Shown here piece after piece: positions 11,105 to 19,990 of a stretch of 54,464 nucleotides of DNA. A program made the position numbers and the translations under genes. This DNA comes from DASVHS01 sp038244815 (GTDB lineage Bacteria > Acidobacteriota > Thermoanaerobaculia > Gp7-AA8). The notes below the pieces were generated by a model, which saw only the letters and a program-made list of their open reading frames with translations, was not told the origin of the DNA and made no database searches. Within the stretch, counting starts at the first letter, position 1. Each line of letters starts with the position of its first letter. The DNA is taken from positions 1 through 54,464 of the forward strand of contig JBBRTB010000026.1 in assembly GCA_038244815.1 (NCBI GenBank), read 5' to 3'.

Positions 11105-11955
11105 TGACCGAGACCTTCGCTCCCGACAGACGGGCCGAGACCCCGCCGACGCCAGACCGGCGAAAGCATCCGCGCGATGTGTTCGTCGAGTTTCGCGACG
11201 TGCACAAGGCGTACGGTGACAAGCAGGTGCTGCGAGGGGCCAGCCTCAAGGTCTATCGCGGCGAAGTGCTGGTCATCCTGGGCGGCTCGGGATCGGGAAA
11301 ATCGGTGACGCTTCGACAGATGCTCGGGCTCGAATCGCCCGACGAGGGCCGGGTTCTCGTGGAGGGCGAAGACATCACCGATTTTCCGGAACAGGAGCTG
11401 TATCGCGTTCGCAAGAAGTTCGGGATGTTGTTTCAGAGCGGCGCGCTCTTCGATTCGATGACCGTATTCGACAACGTGGCCTTCCCGCTGCGCGAGCACA
11501 CCACCATGAGCGAAGAAGAGATCGCGCACGCGGTGAGCCAGCAGCTCGAGCTCGTCGATCTGCCCGGCGTCGAGGAGCTCATGCCGGTCAACCTCTCCGG
11601 CGGCATGCGCAAACGCGTGGCGCTGGCCCGATCGACCGTGCTGGAGCCCACCATGATCCTGTACGACGAGCCCACCACCGGTCTCGATCCGATCACATCA
11701 CAGACCATCAACGAGCTGATCAACGCGTTGCAACGGAAAATGAACGTGACGTCCGTGGTGGTGACGCACGACATCCAGTCGGCATTCTCCGTCGGCGACC
11801 GCATTGCATTTTTGGATCAGGGCGTCTTCGAGTGGGTCGGTACCATCGAAGCCGCGCGTGACTCCGACCACCCGCTGCTGCGCGAGTTCCTTCGATCGTC
11901 GGCGGTGGTGGCGGCACAACCCAGGAAGCAGGAAAGCAATGGCCAACAACAATAA
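11104..11955 (+). CDS. mlaF: Phospholipid ABC transporter ATP-binding protein MlaF
   Basis: A 283-residue ABC ATPase. Walker A is GGSGSGKSVT, the signature motif is NLSGGMRKRVALARS and Walker B is ILYDEPTTGLDPIT; the GMRKR form of the signature is characteristic of the MlaF/MCE-associated subfamily. The first 20 residues are polar and probably disordered. It powers the MlaE permease. The start overlaps the mlaE stop by one base, and the end overlaps mlaD by 17 bases, showing tight translational coupling. Confidence 0.95.
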   Translation: MTETFAPDRRAETPPTPDRRKHPRDVFVEFRDVHKAYGDKQVLRGASLKVYRGEVLVILGGSGSGKSVTLRQMLGLESPDEGRVLVEGEDITDFPEQELYRVRKKFGMLFQSGALFDSMTVFDNVAFPLREHTTMSEEEIAHAVSQQLELVDLPGVEELMPVNLSGGMRKRVALARSTVLEPTMILYDEPTTGLDPITSQTINELINALQRKMNVTSVVVTHDIQSAFSVGDRIAFLDQGVFEWVGTIEAARDSDHPLLREFLRSSAVVAAQPRKQESNGQQQ

Positions 11956-13171
11956 AGACAAGACAATTCGCGTCGGACTGCTGGTGGGCGGCGCGTTGCT
12001 CGTGCTGATGACGTTTCTGTTCTTCATCGGCTCGGAACAGAAGATCTTCGCCCGCAAGAACGAATACAACGTCCAGCTCGAGAACGTCAGCGGACTGGCC
12101 GAGGGAAACCCGGTGCGCATGTCCGGCGTGACCATCGGCGTGATCAAGGACATCTTTCTGCCGCACGACCCGAACCTGAAGAATGTGCGCATCCAGCTCA
12201 TGATCGATCGCAAGTACTCGGACCGGATCCGCGGGGACTCGCGGGCCAGGCTCAAGAAGCTCGGGCTGCTCACCGGCGACACCTACATCGAGATCACGCC
12301 GGGAAGTCTGAAGTTCGAAGTCATGGAGGCTGGAGCGACGATTCCGGCGCAGAAACAGACCAACGTCGATCAGCTCATCTCCTCGGGCGAGGATCTGGTC
12401 GACAACCTCGTGGAGATCTCCTATTCGATGAAGAACATCCTCGCGCGCGTCGATCGCGGCGAAGGCCTCATCGGCGAATTGACCAGCTCTCCGGAAACGA
12501 AGCAACGCCTCACGGACACGGTGCTCACCACGCTCAACAAGACCAACGCCTTACTGACGCACATCGAGAGCGGAAAGGGTGTGGTCGGAAAGTTCGTCTA
12601 CGACGACAAGTACGCCGAGGACCTGGGATCGTCGATCGCGGCGGGAGCGCAGTCGCTGCGCACGGTCGCCGCGAACGTGCAGCAGGCCTTCGACTCCGGC
12701 GACGGCATGTTGCCGGCTCTGCTCCACGACCCCGAAGGGAAGAAGAAGATCTTCGATCTCGTCGACAACCTGCGCACGACCTCGGCGAACCTGGCTGCCT
12801 TCAGCGCCACACTGCAGAGCGGCCAGGGTGTCGTTCCTCGCCTTCTGAGCGACAAGCAGTACGGCGATCAGGCTCTCACTGAATTCACCACCCTGCTCCA
12901 GCAGCTCAACGAAACGGTGCGCAAGGTCAACGACGGCCAGGGCACGGCCGGCAAGTTCATCGCCGACCCGTCGATCTACGAGTCGATCAACGACATCCTC
13001 ATCGGTATCAACGAGTCGAAGCTGCTGCGTTGGCTGGTCCGCAACCGCCAGCAGACCGGAATCCAGAAGCGCTACGACGAACAGAAACAGGCACCTCCGC
13101 CCGCCGAGAAATCGGTGGTGGCACCGTCCAATCCGCCGCCGCCCCCGGTCGTGCCGCCGACGACGACGTAG
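11939..13171 (+). CDS. mlaD: MCE-domain lipid transport protein MlaD
   Basis: A 410-residue protein with a single N-terminal transmembrane helix (about residues 12-30) and one MCE domain (about 38-118: VSGLAEGNPVRMSGVTIGVI), followed by a long helical region to about residue 370 and a Pro-rich tail. It is much longer than E. coli MlaD (183 residues); the extension resembles the helical needles of larger MCE proteins that can bridge the periplasm. ATG 11939 is chosen because it precedes the anchor helix and lies inside the mlaF end. The Pro-rich end directly abuts a repeat element. Confidence 0.9.
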   Translation: MANNNKDKTIRVGLLVGGALLVLMTFLFFIGSEQKIFARKNEYNVQLENVSGLAEGNPVRMSGVTIGVIKDIFLPHDPNLKNVRIQLMIDRKYSDRIRGDSRARLKKLGLLTGDTYIEITPGSLKFEVMEAGATIPAQKQTNVDQLISSGEDLVDNLVEISYSMKNILARVDRGEGLIGELTSSPETKQRLTDTVLTTLNKTNALLTHIESGKGVVGKFVYDDKYAEDLGSSIAAGAQSLRTVAANVQQAFDSGDGMLPALLHDPEGKKKIFDLVDNLRTTSANLAAFSATLQSGQGVVPRLLSDKQYGDQALTEFTTLLQQLNETVRKVNDGQGTAGKFIADPSIYESINDILIGINESKLLRWLVRNRQQTGIQKRYDEQKQAPPPAEKSVVAPSNPPPPPVVPPTTT

Positions 13172-13177
13172 TGCGGG

Positions 13178-13353
13178 GGTCGCTGGTCGCTGGTCGCAGG
13201 TCACGGGGCCTCAATGCTTCGAGGCCCTCGAAGTCATTCCGAGCCGCGAAGACGGCGAGGAATCCGGGCGGGGGAAACGCGCGCCCACCTCCCAGATTCC
13301 TCGCTTGCGCTCGGAATGACTCGGGCGACCAAGCGACCCGCGACCGGCGACCC
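13178..13353. repeat. Nested palindromic element: heptad arms around a dispersed palindrome (copy 2)
   Basis: The outer left arm is tandem GGTCGCT heptads (13179-13202) and the outer right arm is their inverted partner, GCGACC units at 13326-13352. The inner arms are GTCATTCCGAG (13233-13243) with CTCGGAATGAC (13310-13320), and GCGAGGAATC (13255-13264) with GATTCCTCGC (13295-13304), all perfect. Bases 13233-13274 match 183-224 inverted at 41 of 42 positions. The whole 176-base unit fills the mlaD-ugd gap and could fold into one long hairpin. Confidence 0.8.
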
Positions 13354-13382
13354 ACTCTCCCCATCTGTTAGCATTCGCCGCC

Positions 13383-14732
13383 ATGCAAATCGCGGTCGTG
13401 GGAACGGGCTACGTCGGACTCGTCACTGGGGCGGGTCTTGCCGACTTCGGCAACGACGTGACCTGCGTCGACATCGATGTCAGGAAGATCGAGGCTCTGC
13501 GAAAGGGCGAGATTCCCATCTATGAGCCGGGTCTCGACAAGCTCGTCAGCAAGAATGTCAGGGAAGGGCGGCTCAAGTTCACCACAGACCTGGCCGGCGC
13601 GGTCGACGGGGCCAGGGCCATTTTCATCGCCGTGGGAACTCCGCCGCGCCCGGATGGATCCGCGGACCTGCGCTACGTCGAAGACGTGGCCAGCTCGATT
13701 GCCGAGCACATGAACGGACCGAAGCTGGTCATCACCAAGTCGACCGTTCCCATCGGCACGGGGCGGATGATCGAGCGCATCCTGGCCGAGAAGGCCGCCG
13801 GACATCGCGCTTCGGTCGTTTCCAACCCGGAGTTTCTGCGTGAGGGCTCGGCCATCGAGGACTTCATGAAACCGGACCGCGTGGTCATCGGCGCTTCCGA
13901 TCGCGAGTCGGCGGACCTGATGAAGGAGATCTACGCGCCGCTGCACTGGCTGGAGATCCCGTTCGTGGTCACGAACGTCGAGTCGGCCGAATTGATCAAG
14001 TACGCCTCGAATGGTTTCCTGGCCGCGAAGATCACGTTCATCAACGAGATCGCCCAGGTGTGCGAGAAGGTGGGCGCGGATGTTCAGGACGTGGCCCGCG
14101 GCATGGGGCTCGACTCGCGCATCGGCCCGAAGTTCCTGCAGGCCGGCCCCGGTTTCGGCGGCTCCTGCTTTCCGAAGGACACCTCGGCGATGGCGGATAT
14201 CGCCCGCCGTCACGGCTACGACTTCCAGATCATGGAGGCGGTGCTGCGCGTCAACGACGACATCAAGCAGCGCATGGTCGCCAAGATCGTGGCCGCCGCC
14301 GGCAACGACGTGGCCGGCAAGACCGTCGCGGTCCTGGGACTGGCCTTCAAGCCGGAGACCGACGACATGCGCGACTCGCCGGCCATTCCGATCGTCAAGG
14401 GGCTGCAGAAGCTCGGCGCCATCGTGCGAGCCTACGATCCACAGGCCATGGAGAACAGCCGCTCCATCTTCGAGAACGTCACCTACTGCGAGGATGCCTA
14501 CGAGACCGCCGTGGGCGCCGACGTTCTGGTGATCACCACAGAGTGGAACGAGTTTCGCGCGCTCAATCTCGAGCGCATCAAGCGCGGCATGCGCCAGCCC
14601 GTCCTGGTCGATCTGCGCAACGTCTACGATCCGAAACGCGTGCGGGCCCTGGGATTCAACTACACCTCCGTCGGACGGAGCGATGTGGACGTGGCACAGC
14701 GCGCGCCCGTCGCGCAACAAGGACGGGCCTGA
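13383..14732 (+). CDS. ugd: UDP-glucose 6-dehydrogenase
   Basis: A 449-residue member of the UDP-glucose/GDP-mannose dehydrogenase family that oxidises UDP-glucose to UDP-glucuronate with two NAD+. The Rossmann motif VVGTGYVGLVTGAGLA opens the protein; the catalytic cysteine is in GPGFGGSCFPKDT; the central dimer domain and the C-terminal NAD/UDP domain (VLGLAFKPETDDMRDSPAIPI) are intact. It is followed after 2 bases by a UDP-glucuronate decarboxylase gene, so the pair should convert UDP-glucose to UDP-xylose for surface polysaccharides. Confidence 0.95.
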   Translation: MQIAVVGTGYVGLVTGAGLADFGNDVTCVDIDVRKIEALRKGEIPIYEPGLDKLVSKNVREGRLKFTTDLAGAVDGARAIFIAVGTPPRPDGSADLRYVEDVASSIAEHMNGPKLVITKSTVPIGTGRMIERILAEKAAGHRASVVSNPEFLREGSAIEDFMKPDRVVIGASDRESADLMKEIYAPLHWLEIPFVVTNVESAELIKYASNGFLAAKITFINEIAQVCEKVGADVQDVARGMGLDSRIGPKFLQAGPGFGGSCFPKDTSAMADIARRHGYDFQIMEAVLRVNDDIKQRMVAKIVAAAGNDVAGKTVAVLGLAFKPETDDMRDSPAIPIVKGLQKLGAIVRAYDPQAMENSRSIFENVTYCEDAYETAVGADVLVITTEWNEFRALNLERIKRGMRQPVLVDLRNVYDPKRVRALGFNYTSVGRSDVDVAQRAPVAQQGRA

Positions 14733-14734
14733 CG

Positions 14735-15670
14735 ATGGGGCGTGCCCTCATCACCGGTGGAGCGGGATTCCTCGGCTCCCATCTTTGCGAGCTGTTCCTG
14801 AGCCGCGGCCATGAAGTCGTGTGCATGGACAACTTCATCACCGGTTCGCCGGCGAACATCGGTCATCTCTTCGGAAGGGACGGATTCAGCTTCGTCAAGT
14901 ACGACGTCACGAATTACATCCATGTCGACGGGCCGCTCGACTACGTTCTGCATTTCGCATCGCCGGCCAGTCCGATCGACTACCTGGAGAAGCCGATCCA
15001 GACGCTCAAGGTGGGATCGCTCGGCACGCACAAGACGCTCGGAATCGCCAAGGACCGCAAGGCGCGCTATCTCATCGCCTCGACGTCCGAGGTCTACGGC
15101 GATCCACTCGTACATCCGCAGAAAGAGGACTACTGGGGGAACGTCAACCCGGTCGGTCCGCGAGGGGTGTACGACGAGGCCAAGCGTTTCGCCGAAGCGA
15201 TGACGATGGCCTATCACCGCTTTCACGGCGTGGAGACGCGCATCGTGCGCATCTTCAACACCTACGGCGAACGGATGCGCGTGAACGACGGCCGTGTCGT
15301 GCCGGCATTCATCTCCCAGGCGCTGCGCAACGAGCCGCTCACGGTGTTCGGAGACGGCTCGCAAACGCGGTCGTTCTGCTACGTTTCCGACCTGGTCGAC
15401 GGCATTTATCGTCTGCTGATGTCGGATGAGTCGATGCCGGTGAACATCGGCAATCCCAGCGAGATGACCGTGCTGCAGTTCGCGCAGGAGATCAAGCGGC
15501 TGACCGGGACGACGGCGCCCATCGAGTTCCGTGCGCTGCCCGAGGACGATCCGAAGGTGCGCCGCCCGGATATCACCAGGGCCAGGGCGTTGTTCGGATG
15601 GGAACCGCGCGTGCCACTCGAGGAAGGACTGCAGCGCACCATCGATTACTTCAGGAACAGTCGGTCGTAG
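14735..15670 (+). CDS. UDP-glucuronate decarboxylase (UDP-xylose synthase), SDR family
   Basis: A 311-residue extended short-chain dehydrogenase. The NAD-binding motif is TGGAGFLGSHL, the catalytic serine lies in STSEVYGDP and the YxxxK pair in GVYDEAKR; the sequence around it (HPQKEDYWGNVNPVGPR) is typical of UXS enzymes. The reaction gives UDP-xylose and CO2 from UDP-glucuronate, the product of the preceding gene. ATG 14735 begins directly at the nucleotide-binding fold. Its stop codon lies inside the left arm of a hairpin shared with the convergent purA. Confidence 0.92.
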   Translation: MGRALITGGAGFLGSHLCELFLSRGHEVVCMDNFITGSPANIGHLFGRDGFSFVKYDVTNYIHVDGPLDYVLHFASPASPIDYLEKPIQTLKVGSLGTHKTLGIAKDRKARYLIASTSEVYGDPLVHPQKEDYWGNVNPVGPRGVYDEAKRFAEAMTMAYHRFHGVETRIVRIFNTYGERMRVNDGRVVPAFISQALRNEPLTVFGDGSQTRSFCYVSDLVDGIYRLLMSDESMPVNIGNPSEMTVLQFAQEIKRLTGTTAPIEFRALPEDDPKVRRPDITRARALFGWEPRVPLEEGLQRTIDYFRNSRS

Positions 15671-15722
15671 GTCGCAGGGCCGCTTAGCCGCCCCCACGAC
15701 CCACGACCAACGACCTACGACC
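15663..15722. repeat. Heptad hairpin between convergent genes
   Basis: GGTCGTAGGTCG (15663-15674) is perfectly complementary to CGACCTACGACC (15711-15722). The right side is a tandem of ACGACCN heptads from 15696. The arms contain the stop codon of the upstream gene (15668-15670) and that of purA (15715-15717 on the minus strand), so the structure could serve as a two-way terminator although no T-tract follows. Confidence 0.7.
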
Positions 15723-17007
15723 CACCACGCAGCATCGTCTCCTCCCGGCGCGGGCCGGTGGAGATGATGGTCACCGGAACCTCCACTTCGTCCTCGATGT
15801 AGCGGACATAGTCTTTGGCTTCCTGTGGCAGGTCTGCATAGGACGTCACGCCGGCGATTGATTTCTTCCAGCCCCGCATCGTTTTGTACTCCGGCTGGTA
15901 ATCGTTGTGCTCGACGGCGAACGCGGGAAACGTCTTCCAAGATGTCCCGCGTACTCGATAGGACGTGCAGACGGGAATCTCCGCGAAATCGTCGAGCACG
16001 TCGAGCTTGGTCAGGGCGATGCCGTCGATGCCGTTGATCATTGTCGAGGTCCGCACGATGGCGAGATCGAGCCAGCCGGTGCGGCGCGGGCGTCCGGTGA
16101 CCGTGCCGAACTCGTTTCCGCGCGCGCGCAGGTGCTCGCCATTGTTTTCGTCCAGCTCGGTGGGAAATGCACCGCCGCCCACCCGTGTCGTGTAAGCCTT
16201 CACCACGCCGATCACGGAATGGATGTGCTTGGGCGCGATGCCCAGCCCGGTGCAGACGCCGCCCACAACCGTGCTCGAAGACGTTACGAACGGGTAGGTG
16301 CCATGGTCGACGTCGAGCATCATGCCCTGAGCGCCTTCGAACATGACCGACTTGCCTGCGCGGATCTCCTCGTTGATGAGCAAGGTGCCGTTGGTGATGC
16401 GGCTTGCCATCACCTCACCGTAGTGCACGAACGCGTCGGTCAGCCGGGCCGGATCGAACGGTTCCTTGCCGTAGAACTTGAGGAGCGCATTCTTCTCAGT
16501 GAGGGCCAGATCGATCTTCGCGCGCAGCCCATCCGGATCGAGGAGGTCGGCGATGCGAATGCCGTAGCGAGCCACTTTCGTTTCGTAGGCCGGCCCGATG
16601 CCCCGGCCCGTCGTTCCGATCTTTGCGCTGCCCGCCGATGCTTCGCGCGCCAGATCGAGAGCCTTGTGATAGGGCAGGATCACGTGCGCGGCGTCGCTGA
16701 TCCTGAGATTCTCTTCGATGCGCACTCCCATCGACCGCAGCTTCTCGATCTCCTCGAGCAGCGCCTCCGGGTCGATGACCATGCCGTTGCCGAGGATGCA
16801 GAGTTTGTCCGCGTGGAGGATGCCGGAGGGAATCAGTCTCAGTGCGAAATGCCGATCGGCGAACTTGACCGTATGCCCGGCGTTGTGGCCGCCCTGATAG
16901 CGCGCCACGATATCGAATCGCTCGCAGAGCAGATCGACGATCTTGCCTTTTCCCTCGTCACCCCACTGAGCGCCGAAGACCGCTACATTCCGGATTTTGT
17001 CGGGCAT
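15715..17007 (-). CDS. purA: Adenylosuccinate synthetase
   Basis: A 430-residue PurA that makes adenylosuccinate from IMP, aspartate and GTP in AMP synthesis. The GDEGKGKIVD P-loop-like motif near the N-terminus, the QGGHNAGHTV segment and the internal GTTGRGIGPAY motif are all present, and the length matches the family. ATG 17007 is preferred to an earlier in-frame codon because the conserved fold begins seven residues later. The last six codons lie in or next to the hairpin repeat at 15663-15722. It is convergent with the UXS gene. Confidence 0.95.
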   Translation of the reverse strand: MPDKIRNVAVFGAQWGDEGKGKIVDLLCERFDIVARYQGGHNAGHTVKFADRHFALRLIPSGILHADKLCILGNGMVIDPEALLEEIEKLRSMGVRIEENLRISDAAHVILPYHKALDLAREASAGSAKIGTTGRGIGPAYETKVARYGIRIADLLDPDGLRAKIDLALTEKNALLKFYGKEPFDPARLTDAFVHYGEVMASRITNGTLLINEEIRAGKSVMFEGAQGMMLDVDHGTYPFVTSSSTVVGGVCTGLGIAPKHIHSVIGVVKAYTTRVGGGAFPTELDENNGEHLRARGNEFGTVTGRPRRTGWLDLAIVRTSTMINGIDGIALTKLDVLDDFAEIPVCTSYRVRGTSWKTFPAFAVEHNDYQPEYKTMRGWKKSIAGVTSYADLPQEAKDYVRYIEDEVEVPVTIISTGPRREETMLRGGS

Positions 17008-17072
17008 TCCGGGGCCGGAGACTAGCACAAGAGGAGAGGAGGACAGGCGCGGCGCCCATCCCCCTCGTCGAG

Positions 17073-17861
17073 CTACTTCGCTGGAGCCGGCTGCGGTGCC
17101 GAGAGATCGGATCGCACCATTCCGTCGCGCACTTCAAATCTGCGCGTCATCGACAGCGCGCGTGCCGCGAGTGGACGCTCGTCCGCGCCCAGAATCGCCG
17201 CGTTGTGCTCCTCTTCGCTGTAGTAGTCGGCGGCGCTCCTGGCCGGCGTGGAGACGACGAGGAAGGGCAGGTCCGTTCCGTTCAAAGCCTGATACACGGT
17301 GAACGGATCGGTGATGTTCTTCGATCGGAACAGGGACGCGTAGTCTTTCGCGACCTGATCGATCTCGTCCTCCGAACGCGCCGTATCGAGGTAGTAGAAC
17401 GACCAATGCACGTAAGCCACCTCGGATGCCTTGAGACGCGGGGCCGCCGGGACATAGGAAAGATCCTGACGCCGCACCACCTCGAACTCGTTGAACGAGG
17501 ACATGGCGGCACCGTTGCGGCGGTTGAGATCAGCCCAACGCTCCTTGCCCAGCGTCTGACCCATGTTCATCCAGCCCTGCGTCATCGTGTCCACTCCCGC
17601 GAAATTCGCGATCGGCGCGACGTAGAGATAGTGAAAGTCCGGCGTCGAGAACGCGGTCCATCGAAAGACGGCGGGATCTGCCTTCTTCTCGCTGAGCGCA
17701 GCGAGCAGATCGCGGGTGGAGGATTCGTACTGTCCGATCATCGACGGGCGAGCCACTTCCTCGTGAATGATGAACATTTGCGGTGGAGCGGGCGCCGGGG
17801 TCTGCGCGAGCACCGCCATGGGCATACAAAGCAGACACAGAAACCCGAGGGCTCTTTTCAT
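17073..17861 (-). CDS. Exported protein with two similar alpha/beta halves, function unknown
   Basis: A 262-residue protein with a Sec signal peptide (MKRALGFLCLLCMPMAVLAQ) and an AGAAGGAGA ribosome site before ATG 17861. The mature part looks like two related halves: each has a strand-rich start (MFIIHEEVARP and AYVHWSFYYLDT), a helix of 15-20 residues, then another strand with aromatic residues. This pattern resembles tandem dimeric alpha-beta barrel or NIPSNAP-like domains, but no catalytic residues are recognised. It reads divergently from the cysteine dioxygenase gene. The fold is inferred by eye only. Confidence 0.6.
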   Translation of the reverse strand: MKRALGFLCLLCMPMAVLAQTPAPAPPQMFIIHEEVARPSMIGQYESSTRDLLAALSEKKADPAVFRWTAFSTPDFHYLYVAPIANFAGVDTMTQGWMNMGQTLGKERWADLNRRNGAAMSSFNEFEVVRRQDLSYVPAAPRLKASEVAYVHWSFYYLDTARSEDEIDQVAKDYASLFRSKNITDPFTVYQALNGTDLPFLVVSTPARSAADYYSEEEHNAAILGADERPLAARALSMTRRFEVRDGMVRSDLSAPQPAPAK

Positions 17862-17921
17862 ACGTTGCTTCTCCTTCTGAACGGTCGAGTCCGTGAGTCT
17901 ACCGCACGTGAGGACTGAAAA

Positions 17922-17950
17922 TTGCCGCCTCCGGTACGCGGCGTTATAGT
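17922..17950 (+). promoter_or_regulatory. Predicted sigma70-type promoter of the cysteine dioxygenase gene
   Basis: TTGCCG (17922-17927) and TATAGT (17945-17950) are 17 bases apart. Transcription would start near 17957, leaving a very short leader that holds the GGAGG ribosome site at 17960-17964. Confidence 0.55.
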
Positions 17951-17973
17951 GGCCGTTACGGAGGATGAAGGCG

Positions 17974-18606
17974 ATGGAGACCCAGAACATCACGGCGGTT
18001 CCCCAGCCGATCTATTCTCCGGCACCGGTTGCGGCCGATCAGTTCGTGGAGGGAATCAGGCGTCTCTCCGAAGGCATCATCACCAAGCAGAAGATCTACG
18101 ACTATCTCGTGGCCTGCGAGATCCGCGCGGAGGATCTCGAGCGCTACAAGCTGTGGCTGCCTGACCGGCATACACGCAACAAGATCTTCCGGAACGACAT
18201 GATCGAGGTCATGCTGATCTGCTGGCCGGTTGGGACGGTCACTCCGTTGCACACGCACAACGGGCAGCTCGGCTGGATGACCATGATCGAGGGCCGGCTC
18301 ATCGTAGAGAATTACAGGAAGCTCGCCTGCAACCGGCCGGAGAACGAGCAGGTGGTGGGGATGGACTGTCTGGCCGGGGCTACGGAGATCGAAATGCAGC
18401 ATCTCGATACCGAGCTGGCCGTTCGCGGCGGACCCCTCAACACGGTCGACAAGACCCAGACCATTCATCGCATCAGGAACCTGGCCGACTGGAATCAACC
18501 CGCCGTCAGTCTGCACGTCTATTCGCGGCCCATCGACTCATGCGTCGTCTTCGATATCGAGAATCAGCGATGCTTCCGGCGGGATCTGAAGTATGACAAT
18601 GACTAG
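17974..18606 (+). CDS. Cysteine dioxygenase type I family protein
   Basis: A 210-residue cupin of the cysteine dioxygenase family, which oxidises L-cysteine to cysteine sulfinate using a mononuclear iron. The metal ligands are visible as the HxH pair in TPLHTHNGQLGW and a later histidine in TQTIHRI; the C-terminal segment SLHVYSRPIDSCVVFD is typical of bacterial enzymes. The second ATG (17974) is chosen because GGAGG lies 9 bases before it; ATG 17965 is too close. Related thiol dioxygenases (for 3-mercaptopropionate) cannot be excluded. It has its own predicted promoter. Confidence 0.88.
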   Translation: METQNITAVPQPIYSPAPVAADQFVEGIRRLSEGIITKQKIYDYLVACEIRAEDLERYKLWLPDRHTRNKIFRNDMIEVMLICWPVGTVTPLHTHNGQLGWMTMIEGRLIVENYRKLACNRPENEQVVGMDCLAGATEIEMQHLDTELAVRGGPLNTVDKTQTIHRIRNLADWNQPAVSLHVYSRPIDSCVVFDIENQRCFRRDLKYDND

Positions 18607-18611
18607 GAGAT

Positions 18612-18686
18612 GGAAAATGGGAGATTGGCGATTGAGTACCAGTCGCTGAGTGTCTCCGATCCCGAGTCTCCAATCTTCAATTTCCC
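18612..18686. repeat. Short hairpin repeat upstream of kbl
   Basis: AGATTGG (18622-18628) pairs with CCAATCT (18670-18676) inside longer imperfect arms of GGAGATT/GGCGATT-type heptads. A similar GATTGGAG sequence recurs at 22731-22752. It fills the space between the dioxygenase and the next gene; the frame is open through it, but it is unlikely to be translated. Confidence 0.5.
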
Positions 18687-18705
18687 GTCAGAGCACAACC
18701 CGCAC

Positions 18706-19893
18706 ATGTCACTGCTTTCCACATTAGCGTCCGAGCTCGATCAGATGCGCGTCTCCGGCACGCTGAAGCACGAGCTGCTGATCAAGTCGCCCCAGCGCGC
18801 CGTCGTCGAGATCGAGGGGCGGGGCGACGTGGTGATGCTCACTTCGAACAACTATCTCGGCCTGGCCGACCACCCGGCCATCGTGGAGGCGGCGGAGAAG
18901 GCCGAGCGCGATTACGGTTATGGACTGGCGTCGGTCCGGTTCATCTGCGGGACGCAGACGATTCATCGCCAGCTGGAGCAGCGCCTCGCTGCATTCTTCG
19001 GGACCGAAGATACGATTCTCTACGGGTCGTGCTGGAACGCCAACGAGGGTTTGTTTCAGACCATCGCGCTGGAGAACGACGCCATCATCTCCGACGAGCT
19101 GAATCACGCCTCCATCATCGACGGCATCCGTCTGGCGAAAGCGCGTAAGGAGCGCTTCCGGAATCGCGATCTCGGCGATCTCCGCCGTGCGCTCGAGGCC
19201 ACAAAGGACACCCGCAACAAAGTATTGATGACCGACGGCGTCTTCTCCATGGAAGGCTCGCTGGCGAAGCTGCCCGAGATGGTGACGCTGGCGCACGAAT
19301 ACGGCGCATTCTTCGTCGTCGATGACTCGCACGGCACCGGCGTTCTCGGCAAAAGCGGGCGGGGGACGGCGGAGGAGCTGGGAGTGTTCGGAAAGATCGA
19401 CGCCTATACGTCGACGCTCGGCAAGGCCCTGGGCGGATCGCATGGAGGTTTCACCACCGGTCCGAGAGTGCTCATCGATTACCTGCGGCAGAAATCGCGG
19501 CCGTATCTCTTCTCGAACACTCTTCCACCCGCGGTGGTCTGCGGCTCGATGGCCGCGCTCGACCTTCTGGAAAAAGACTCCAGCCTGGTGACGAAGCTGC
19601 GAGAGAACACGATGTACTTCCGGCAGCAGCTCACCTCCCGCGGCATCACCATCCGCGAAGGCATTCATCCCATCGTGCCGATCATCATCGGCGACACGGC
19701 CAAAGCCATCGCCATGTCGGCGGAGCTGCTCGATCGCGGGATCTATGTATCCGGCTTCGGCTTCCCCGTCGTGCCCCAGGGCCAGGCCCGGCTGCGCTGC
19801 CAGATCAGCGCCGCGCATTCGCGCGAACATCTCGATCGCGCTGTCGCGGCGATCGTCGAAGTCGCGGAAAAACACGGGGTGCGCGCGGGATGA
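18706..19893 (+). CDS. kbl: Glycine C-acetyltransferase (2-amino-3-ketobutyrate CoA ligase)-type enzyme
   Basis: A 395-residue PLP-dependent alpha-oxoamine synthase. The PLP lysine is in TSTLGKALGGSHGGFT, the cofactor-binding aspartate-histidine pair in VVDDSHGTGVLG, and the substrate region in LTSNNYLGLADHP. The length and the GGSHGG motif fit Kbl, which cleaves 2-amino-3-oxobutyrate with CoA to glycine and acetyl-CoA in threonine degradation. No threonine dehydrogenase is adjacent, so serine palmitoyltransferase-like or other AOS roles remain possible. ATG 18706 lies after the hairpin; upstream in-frame codons encode repeat sequence. Confidence 0.83.
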   Translation: MSLLSTLASELDQMRVSGTLKHELLIKSPQRAVVEIEGRGDVVMLTSNNYLGLADHPAIVEAAEKAERDYGYGLASVRFICGTQTIHRQLEQRLAAFFGTEDTILYGSCWNANEGLFQTIALENDAIISDELNHASIIDGIRLAKARKERFRNRDLGDLRRALEATKDTRNKVLMTDGVFSMEGSLAKLPEMVTLAHEYGAFFVVDDSHGTGVLGKSGRGTAEELGVFGKIDAYTSTLGKALGGSHGGFTTGPRVLIDYLRQKSRPYLFSNTLPPAVVCGSMAALDLLEKDSSLVTKLRENTMYFRQQLTSRGITIREGIHPIVPIIIGDTAKAIAMSAELLDRGIYVSGFGFPVVPQGQARLRCQISAAHSREHLDRAVAAIVEVAEKHGVRAG

Positions 19894-19899
19894 TTTTGT

Positions 19900-19980
19900 C
19901 TTCGGTCCTGAGTCCTCGGTCCTCGGTTTCCATTTCAGCGACCCTCCTTCAACCGAGGACCGAGGACCGAGGACCGAGGA
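19900..19980. repeat. Heptad hairpin (CCGAGGA)n between kbl and glgP
   Basis: TCCTCGGTCCTCGGTT (19913-19928) is perfectly complementary, over 16 bases, to AACCGAGGACCGAGGA (19951-19966); the right side carries four CCGAGGA heptads up to 19980. The loop is 22 bases. The heptad is one base different from the CCGAGGC heptads found inside the crotonase gene at 41763-41790. Confidence 0.8.
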
Positions 19981-19990
19981 CGTCGTCGTA

